Shown here in pieces: positions 57,250 through 64,000 of a stretch of DNA of 64,000 bases. Position 1 is the first letter of the stretch. Every line of letters begins with the position of its first letter. Below the pieces are notes generated by a model. It ran no database searches. It was not told the DNA's origin and worked only from the letters and a program-made list of their open reading frames with translations. The stretch is taken from positions 45,657,251-45,721,250 of the forward strand of contig JAKSZT010053928.1 of assembly GCA_026826555.1 (NCBI GenBank), given 5' to 3'. The translations under genes were made by a program, and so were the position numbers. The DNA comes from Tolypeutes matacus (taxonomy: Eukaryota; Chordata; Mammalia; Cingulata; Chlamyphoridae).

Positions 57250-58467
57250 TTTTTTAATATTTTTTTATTTTTAAGGAAGCTTTAGATTACATAAAGGTTA
57301 CATCAAAAATACGGGGTGGGGGGGACTGGATGTGGCTCAGTTGGGCGCCTGCCTCCCACATGGGAGGTCCCAGGTTCAGTTCCCGGTGCCTCCTAAAGAA
57401 GATGAGCAGACATAATGAGCAGACACAACAAGCTGGCACAACAAGCAGACACAATAAGCAGGGAGCATATGTGGATCAAGCAGTTGGGCATCCACCTCCC
57501 ACGTGGGCGGTTCTGGGTTCAATTCCTGGTGCCTCCTAAAGATAAGCAGACACAACAAGTGGTCATAGGGAGTGGACACAGTGAGAAGACACAGTGAGCA
57601 GACAATGAGCAAACATAGCGAGCAGACAATGAACAGACAGATGAGGGAGACATCTTGGGGGTGGGGAGGAAATACAGGGGATTTCCATATGCCCGATCCC
57701 TTCCCCCATCCCATACTTTCCCACATTAATAACATCTTTCATTAGTGTGGCACATTTGCTACAATTGATGAACATATATTGAAGCACTGCTATTAACCAT
57801 GGAATATAGTTTACAGTATAGTTTACACTCTGCCCCATACAATTTTATAGGTTTTGACTAAATGTATAATGGCCTGTATTCGTCATTGCAGTGTCTTGCA
57901 GGACAATTCCAGGGTCCTGAAAATGTCCCCATGTTAAACCTATTCTTCCCTTTCCCTCCCCTCAGAACCTCTGGTAGTCACTGCCTTTATATCAATGATA
58001 CAAGGTCTTCCATTGCTAGAATAATAATAAGGCTATAATAGAATAATAATAAGTCTACTTTGGTCCATTATTCATGCCACAGTCTTGAGGATTTGGAGAT
58101 GGTGATGCCCACTCTGTTTCTAATTGAGAAGGGGCTTAGATCTCATGGGGCAGATGGATGGAAGTGTCTTGCTTGCAGTTGCAGATATTCTCTGCTTCTT
58201 GGGATGGGTGTTGTCCATCATCATCCTTTTATTATTTGTCTTGAGTGAGTCTGATAAAATGGAGAGTAGATGTTGGCCTCAACTCTGCTGAGATTCAGGC
58301 TCACCTGACATATGAACAGCAAGAAGATTTAAGTCTCTGGATATATATTTAATGGGTATAGTGTTAATTATAGTTTCACATAAATAGATCACATGGGACA
58401 GATGGATGGCATTGTCTTGCTTGCAGTTGCAGACACTCCTTGTTCCTTGGGATGGGCTTTATCCATC
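57250..58467 (-). mobile_element. L1-type 3' UTR fragment inserted in L1
   Basis: The antisense L1 text stops at 'acatcccata' and resumes at 'gttttgatatgttgttttct'. The insert, read on the minus strand, matches the element at 32310-33170 from 'tctgcaactgcaagcaaga' through 'gtgccacactaatgaa' to 'tgtaacctttatgtaatcta' and an A-rich end. A DAS SINE splits it at 57317-57669. It also holds an internal direct repeat of about 85 bp. Confidence 0.75.
57317..57669 (+). mobile_element. DAS SINE, dimeric, third nesting level
   Basis: Two arms, 'actggatgtggctcagttgg' and 'gggagcatatgtggatcaag', each with a 'tcccaggttcagttcc'-like B box, are joined by 'agcagacacaacaagc' repeats. The duplication aaatacgggg/aaatacagggg flanks it (57307-57316 and 57670-57680). 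It inserted into an L1 3' UTR that had itself inserted into the distal L1. Confidence 0.9.
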
Positions 58468-58472
58468 ATCAT
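58141..58472. repeat. Direct repeat of about 85 bp, spaced 247 bp
   Basis: 58141-58225 and 58388-58472 share 'gatggatggaagtgtcttgc'/'gatggatggcattgtcttgc' and 'cttgggatggg...tccatcatcat'. The spacing may reflect a duplication in the parental 3' UTR, or a target duplication-like rearrangement on insertion. Confidence 0.75.
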
Positions 58473-58834
58473 GTCCTTGTTTTGATATGTTGTTTTCTCA
58501 TGTTCGTTTGTCTCAAGATACTTATTGATTTCTCTTGCATTTTCTACTTTGACCCATTGATTTTTTAATGGTGTGTTGTTTAAGCGCCATATATTAGTGA
58601 ATTTCCTGGTTCTCCACCTGTTATTGATTTTCAGTTTCATTCCATTATGGTCAGAGAAAGTGCCTTATATAATTTCAATCTTTTAAATTTACTGAGACCT
58701 TTTTTGTGACCCAACATGTGGTCTATCCTGGATAATGATCTATGAGCACTTAAGAAGAATATATATCCTGCTGTTTTGGGGTACAATGTTCTGTATATGT
58801 CTGTTAGGTCTAGTTCATTTATCATTTTATTCAA
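58389..58834 (-). pseudogene. L1 ORF2 endonuclease-domain remnant
   Basis: Two overlapping minus-strand stretches match the end of the L1 endonuclease and the following linker: 'MNKMINELDLTDIYRTLYP', 'RSLSRIDHMLGHKKGLSKFK' (the S(R)IDH block near the catalytic His), then 'KLKINNRWRTRKFTNIWRLN'. They are in different frames, so a shift has broken the ORF. The last part of the second stretch (about 58389-58467) reads into the inserted 3' UTR. Confidence 0.88.
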
Positions 58835-60106
58835 GCTCCCTGTTTCCTTATTATTCCTCTGTCTAGATGTTCTATCTATTGATGAGAGTAGTTTATTGAA
58901 ATCTCCAACTATTATTGGAGAGACCTATGTTTATCCCTTCAGATTTGTCAGTTTGTCCCATAGATTTTGGTGCACCCTGGTTAAGTGCATAAATATTTAA
59001 TATTGTTGTTTCTTCTTGGTGGGTTGCCCCTTTTATTAATATACAGTGTCCTTCTTTGTCTCTTAACAGTTTTGCACTTGAAGTCTATTCTGTCCCATAT
59101 TAGTATAGCTACCCCAGCTCTTTTCTGGTTACTGTTTGCATGAAATATCTTTTTCTAGCTGTTCACTTTCAACCTATTTGTGTCCTTGGGTCTAATCTGA
59201 TATTCTTATAGACAGCATATAAATGGCTCATATTTTTTATCCATTCTGTCAGTTTGTGTCTTTTGATTTGGGAATTTAACCCATTATTCTTCAATGTTAT
59301 TACTGTAAAGGCTGTACTTACTTCAACCATTTTATTTTTTGGCTGTCATATGGCATATCTTATTTTTGTCTCTCTCTCTTTTTACCCTTTTTTGATACTT
59401 TTGCAAATGATATGCATTTCTACACTTTCCTCCAGTTGTCTCTCTCCTGTCTTTTCCTTTCAGGCTGCAGAAATCCCTTTGGTATTTCTTGTAAGGCAGG
59501 TCTCTTGTTAACAAATTCTCTCAGTTTCTGTTTATCTGTGAATATTTTAAACTCACCTTCATTTTTTAAGGGCATTTTTGCTGGATAAAGAATGCTTGGC
59601 TAGCAGTTTATCTCTCTCAGTGTCTTAAATATATTGTACCACATCTTTGTCATCTCCATGGCTTCTGATAAGAAATCAGCACTAAGTCGGATTGGGCATC
59701 CCGATTATGTAATAACTTGCATTTTTCCTTCTGCTTTCAGAATTCTGTCTTTATCTTTGACATTCTGATTAGTATGTGTCTCAGAGTAGGTCTATTCAGA
59801 TGTATTCTGGTTGGAGTATATTGTGCTTCTTGGACATGAATATCTATGGCTTTCATAAGAGTTGGGTAATTTTGGGCCACTGTTTCCTCAAATAGTCTTC
59901 CTACCCCCTTTCCCTTCTCTTCTCCTTCTGGGACATGGATGATGCATATGTTTGAGCACTTTGTGCTGTCATCCAGTCCCTGAAACGCTGCTCAATTTTT
60001 CCATCTTTTTTCTCTATCTGTTCTGTCTGTTAAATGTTGGATGTCCTGTATTCTAAACTAGTGATCCTTTCTTCTGCCAGCTTGAATCTGCTGTTGTATG
60101 CCTCTG

Positions 60107-60254
60107 TTTTTTTTTTGTTTTTTTTTTTTTTTTAAGTTTGGCTTGTAAAAAGAATTTATTGGGAAATGGGGAAAAGAAGAGAGCTTGCTGAGAAATGGGA
60201 GAGAAGGATGGAAATGCACACTGAGATTTGGTGTGGGCTCCTCTAGGCAGAGAG
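60107..60254 (-). mobile_element. Small poly(A) insertion, source unknown
   Basis: A T-run (60107-60133) is followed by about 120 bases foreign to the surrounding L1. On the minus strand an AATAAA (60155-60160) stands 21 bases before the A-run. This fits a 5'-truncated retrocopy of a polyadenylated RNA. The flanks share only 'ctct', so the duplication is weak. An LTR end is an alternative. Confidence 0.5.
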
Positions 60255-60270
60255 CACTCTAATCTATTTT

Positions 60271-60680
60271 TTAGAAAAGAGTTATTTATTTATTGATTTC
60301 TCCCCCACCCCTTGTTGTTTTGCACTCACTGTCTGCTCTCTGTGTATTCTTCTGTGTCTGCTTATCCTCTCTTTAGTTGGCACCAGGAACCGATCCTGGG
60401 ACCTTACGGAGTGGAGAGAGGCTGCTCAATCTCTTGCGCCACCTCAGCTCCCTGATTTGCTCTGTCTCTCATTGTCTCTCTACTGTGTCTCTTTTTGTTG
60501 CATCAACTTGCTGCACCAGTTCTCTATACCGGCCAGCACTCCTGTGTGGGCCAGCACTCCTGTGTGGGCCAGCTCACTGTGGGGGCCAGCTTGCTTTTCA
60601 CCAGGAGGCCCCAGGAATCGAGCGTTGGACCTCCTATATGGTAGATGGGAGCCCAATCACTTGAGTCACATCCACTTCCC
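60271..60680 (-). mobile_element. DAS SINE, long dimeric form, inside L1
   Basis: On the minus strand the head 'gggaagtggatgtgactcaa' starts at 60680 and a second arm reads 'gctgaggtggcgcaagagat' near 60440. A tandem duplication, cagcactcctgtgtgggc twice (60534-60569), lies in the linker. The exact duplication actctaatctattttt flanks it at 60255-60270 and 60681-60696. Confidence 0.93.
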
Positions 60681-61339
60681 ACTCTAATCTATTTTTAATC
60701 TCATCTCTAATGTCTTTCATTCCCATAAGTTATTTTTCTTTGCATACTTTCAAATTCTTCTTTTGGTGCCCCAGTGTCGTCTTAATATCCTTTATCTCTT
60801 TAGCTATATACTTTCATTCATCTTCTTGAATTGATTTAGGAGATTTGTTTGAACATTTTTGATTAGTTGTTTCAAATTCTGTGTCTTCTCTTAAGTTTTA
60901 ATTTGTTCCTTTCTGATATAGGCCTTATCTTCCTTTTACTTACAATGACCTGTAACTTTTTGCTGGTATCTAGGCATTTGAATTTTTTGATGGGTATACT
61001 CAGGGAATCAGTTTCTCTCCCTTGTCTATGGTTTTCTTGTTGATTGGTTTTGTGTTAAAGTTCTTCTTTGACACTTGGTTCAACTTATTCTAGACCTTTA
61101 GAATATCTCATGTTTAACTGATAAGAATTGTTCAGCTCTTATTTGTCTAATTCTTGCCTAGATATACAGTACAATTTTTTAGACTATACTATTTGTGCAA
61201 TTGTTTCACCCCCCAGAAGAAAGATTCCTTTCCCCTGTTCCTCCTCTAGGAATGCTAACCTGTTCTTTTTTCTTTTGGTTTGCCTTTATAGATTTTTAAC
61301 AGTCCTTTTATTATCCCTACTGCTGTAGGATTAATTCTG

Positions 61340-62890
61340 TGAAGGGGTTCCCCCCGAGAGGACTCTCAAGCCAGTTTATCCTCAGTCCAAACAGGGCCAG
61401 GGACTCATAAGGGGGGACCTGGAAGGACTCCAATCTTCTTTTTGACGGATCCCAGAAACTGTGCTTTTCTTCCCTGCCCAGGAGATGGTGCTGTTCAGCC
61501 AACTGTTCCTGCAGCCCTTAGGTGGTAGTGCCTCTTTAATTCATGACTGACTCTACTCCTGCTTGGGGTGTGGTTGAGTCAGACCCTGGGATCTGATTTA
61601 AAAAGCTGCCAACTGGGGCGGGGATGTGGCTCAAATGGTTGGGTGTTCGTCTCCCATATGGAGGGATCTGGGTTTGATCCCCAGGACCTTCTAGTAAATT
61701 AAAGAAAAATATAGAAGGCGTGCGGGTGCACCACCAGACCCCGCCTCGAGTCCCCAGGCACGGGTGCACTATCAGGCCCCGTGTGCAGGTGCGCTGCCAG
61801 GCCCTGCCCCCAGGCCCCACACATGGGTGCACTGCCAGGCAGCAAGATATGATGTAGCAGGAGGGTGACGCAGGGGACAGCCAAGATGAGATGCACCGAT
61901 AAACTAGGAACTGAGGTGGCACAGGTAGCACAGCGCTTCTATCCTGCCTCAGAGTTTCCCAGGATCAAATCCCGGTGAAGCCAGGAGGAGAAGGATGAGA
62001 AGAGAGGGCAGGAAACAGACACAGAGAATTGCCCACTGCATGGACACAAAAACAGCAGAAACGGGGTGGTGGGGGTGGTGGTAATGGTGGTTTAAAATGG
62101 ATTTTAAAAAAAAAAGGTAAATAAATAAATAAATCTTTAAAAAAAAAATGCTGCCAACTGTGTTGGTCTGTACCCAACACCCCACTTGTGGAAGAGCCAC
62201 CTTTCTGCAAAACCCAAGGAGTGACTGTGTCCTTAAATCAGCCCTTCTCCCTCCCCTACCAGAGGTAGGGTTGAGACAGAGGCTGCTGGTTGCTTTTTGT
62301 CCTAGGTGAGTTGAAGCTATAGCTGTTCTCAGGGCTAAATCCCAGCACTCTGAGTTCGCTAATCAAAAGCGGCAGTCAGTGCTCTGCCATGTCCCCTCTT
62401 TTCTTGGAGAAAAGCAATCTTTCAGCAAATCCTAAGAAGTTACTGTGTCTCTGATTCGGACCCACTTCCTCCCCTGCCTGGGCAAGATTGAGAAAGAGGC
62501 TGCCAGTCACGTTTGGCCAGGGAAGATTGAAACCATTGCACAGATCCCAGACCCAGGAATCTGAATTCTCCATTCAAAAGCTGCCAACCGTGCTGGTCTG
62601 TACTCCCCCATCCCCTTTTCTTGAGGGAGAGCTGCCCTTTAGCAAACCCATAGGAGGAGTTACTGTGTCTCTAAATCAGCCCCACTCCCACCCCTGCTGG
62701 GGGCCGAGTTGAGACAGAGCGTCCTGGCTGCTCTCTGTCCTGGGCCTGTGGAAATTATAGCTGTTCTTGGGGCTCAATTCCTGCAGCCTGAATTTGTTAA
62801 TCAAAAGTTGTAGTCAGTGCCTAGCCATGACCTCCACACTTGATCTTGGGAAAGAGGACTTTTAGGGAGTGGCTCCCAAGGCAGCCTGCC
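61340..62890 (-). repeat. Alternating tandem units in L1 5' UTR
   Basis: Outside the SINE at 61616-62144, units of about 212-228 bp alternate in two types. Type A starts near 62152 and 62580 with 'gctgccaac(t/c)gtg(t/c)tggtctgta'; type B starts near 62367 and 62807 with 'g(c/t)(g/t)g(c/t)agtcagtgc...gccatg'. Both contain 'a(a/g)gagttactgtgtct'-like and 'ttgagacagagg'-like text. A more diverged unit lies at 61400-61600. They sit in the L1 promoter position, so they are probably promoter monomers. Confidence 0.78.
61616..62144 (+). mobile_element. DAS SINE, longest form, inside L1 5' UTR
   Basis: The head 'ggggatgtggctcaaatggt' and B box 'gggtttgatccccaggacct' are followed by a CpG-rich linker with repeated 'gggtgcac(t/c)' and 'caggcccc(g/t)' units, a second arm 'ctgaggtggcacaggtagca', a (GGT)n-like stretch and an A-rich tail. 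At 529 bp it is the longest DAS copy here. Flanks aaaagctgccaactg and aaaatgctgccaactg (61601-61615 and 62145-62160) form the target duplication. Confidence 0.92.
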
Positions 62891-63105
62891 ATGACACTGG
62901 GGGCTGGGCACCAGCCTACAGAGTGTGGAAAGATTTAATCACAGATCTTCTCTGCAGTTTATACCTGGATGGATACAGTGTTCCTCTGGTCTCCAGAGCT
63001 CCCAAACAGTAGTTTCAGACAGTTTCTGGCTGTTTACTAGCTGCCCTAGAGAACAACCTGAATCCTAGAGATCCCTACTCTCCTTTCTTGGCCCCTCCCT
63101 CATGT

Positions 63106-63519
63106 TGGAGCATTTTAACTTGCCCTATTCTCATTCTACTCTTCTTGAAAACCAACAGTCTCACAATAATTGTATCTGGGTATCTATAAAGTAGCAGACT
63201 GTAAGCCACTGGAGGTGGCAGAATGGGTTTTGGGCTCCCCAAAATGCTCCATTTTGAGCAAACTTTCAATTTGAACTGTCTGGAACTCCCTCTACAGCCT
63301 CCCTCCCCACCCCCACACGTAGGGCTTGTTTTTACTTGTCCTGACTAAGAAGTCACTCAATGCAAGCAGCTTTCCCCCATCCCATCCCCATATAAACTTG
63401 TTGAAAATAATCAGCAGTAATTATTTAATATCACAGTTTCTTGAAACAAGAATAACAATTATGGCAAAAAGAAGACCAAAAAAAAAAAACATAAAAGGAA
63501 AAGCTGGGGAATGAGATGT
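63106..63519. other. Unassigned sequence
   Basis: No feature is recognised beyond short A-runs near 63478-63490. It separates the 5' end of the antisense L1 from the start of a sense L1. Confidence 0.4.
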
Positions 63520-64000
63520 TCAAGGGGCGCATTTAAAAAATGTATTCCTGGGAATTTAGAAGGCCACACCCATGTGCACAGCTATGTGCATGCCAAGGAA
63601 AGACCTGAAAAGGCCCTAATCATTCACCTATGGATGACCTTGAGAATCTGTGCAAGCAGAAGATGAAGGCTAAAGAAGAGTTGCAAACTGTCAGAGTTGA
63701 AAGTGTATTCCAACACACACAATTCCCTTCAATAAAGGTTGGGAGACCTACTGGATCAAGGAATTTAAGGACATATCTGCTCAATCATTAATTGACCACT
63801 AAGATAGCCAAGCAGAGATTTAAGAGGCCATGCATGACAAAGAATATAGACTTTAAAGAGCTATAGAAAACAACAACAACATAGAAATAACAACACCAAA
63901 AATCACAAACAGCGTCAACAACAAATCCTGGAGTGGGGTGGGGAAATCTGATTTCTAAAGTTACCTCTTTGTATTACCTAAAACATCTGATTTTCAACAA
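63520..64000 (+). mobile_element. LINE-1 5' region, sense, runs off the window
   Basis: 'aaagacctgaaaaggcccta', 'atcattcacctatggatgac', 'agaagagttgcaaactgtca', 'gtattccaacacacacaatt' and 'aaagttacctctttgtatta' then 'aacatctgattttcaacaa' match the segment just upstream of ORF1 in older mammalian L1s. The element continues beyond base 64000. It is head-to-head with the L1 at 53190-63105. Confidence 0.75.

Larger units (their letters stand above)
53190..63105 (-). mobile_element. Full-length but defunct LINE-1, antisense, with nested insertions
   Basis: The tail and 3' UTR start at 53190 with 'acagctttattcacatacca'. ORF2 runs from about 54650 to 59200, ORF1 lies near 59250-61300, and a tandemly repeated 5' UTR follows to about 63105, where the minus strand reads 'gagggaggggccaagaaagg', the usual L1 start. 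Insertions: DAS SINEs at 55543-55901, 60271-60680 and 61616-62144; a foreign L1 3'-UTR fragment at about 57250-58467 with its own SINE; and a poly(A) mini-insert at 60107-60254. Long stretches of ORF2 stay readable but have stops and shifts, so no active protein is expected. Confidence 0.87.

Noticed and set aside
61536..61931. Minus-strand frame of 131 residues
   Set aside because: It is the translation of the long DAS SINE in the L1 5' UTR.
53190..63105. Active L1 source element
   Set aside because: Both ends are kept, but ORF2 is split among frames and the element carries six nested insertions counting the SINE inside the 3' UTR fragment, so it cannot be active.

Overview
This window is mammalian nuclear DNA from a xenarthran, most likely an armadillo (Dasypus). 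The main reason is a set of eleven insertions of a tRNA-derived SINE whose head reads like 'gaagcggatgtggctcaag...tgggaggtcc...ggttc', with internal Pol III A- and B-box sequences. I know this as the DAS family of armadillos. LINE-1 3' ends and LTRs of a lineage-specific kind agree with this. I see no host protein-coding exon, tRNA gene, rRNA gene or CRISPR array. The long open frames are shadows of repeats or chance frames, and the only recognisable protein homology is decayed L1 ORF2.

Layout. 1-3085: mostly unassigned, with an old MIR and one short DAS SINE. 3086-16845: two antisense L1s back to back. The second (7365-16845) is a full-length wreck with 3' UTR, ORF2, ORF1 and a tandem-repeat 5' UTR. 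It carries three later insertions: an ERV1-like solo LTR, a 2.8 kb poly(A)-tailed retrocopy that includes an antisense MaLR element, and an ERVL-type LTR. 16846-20600: an MLT1-type LTR, a candidate solo LTR and unassigned DNA. 20600-26640: an antisense old L1 carrying a second copy of the same ERVL-type LTR, then a sense old L1 carrying a MaLR LTR and an unidentified segment. 26641-36760: solo LTRs of MaLR and ERVL type, DAS SINE, a truncated L1, two related L1-type 3' UTR copies in direct order, and very old L2 and L3/CR1-like fragments. 36761-53190: the least repeat-dense part, with scattered MIR, L2 and hAT relics plus four DAS SINEs. 44601-50030 is nearly free of recognisable repeats and is the best place to look for conserved non-coding or regulatory DNA. 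53190-63105: another full-length antisense L1 with a 5' UTR built of alternating tandem units of about 210-230 bp, interrupted by three DAS SINEs, a poly(A) mini-insert and a foreign L1 3'-UTR fragment that itself holds a DAS SINE. 63520-64000: start of a sense old L1 that runs off the window.

The window is therefore best read as intergenic or intronic sequence layered by retrotransposition. Target-site duplications (TSDs) allow several insertions to be ordered in time: old L1 and MIR first, then MaLR/ERVL LTRs, then DAS SINEs. Repeat family names come from memory of consensus sequences; subfamily names would need a library search. I did not find an undescribed biological system. The most unusual items are the retrocopied transcript with an antisense MaLR, the alternating tandem 5' UTR of the distal L1, and the repeat-poor island.
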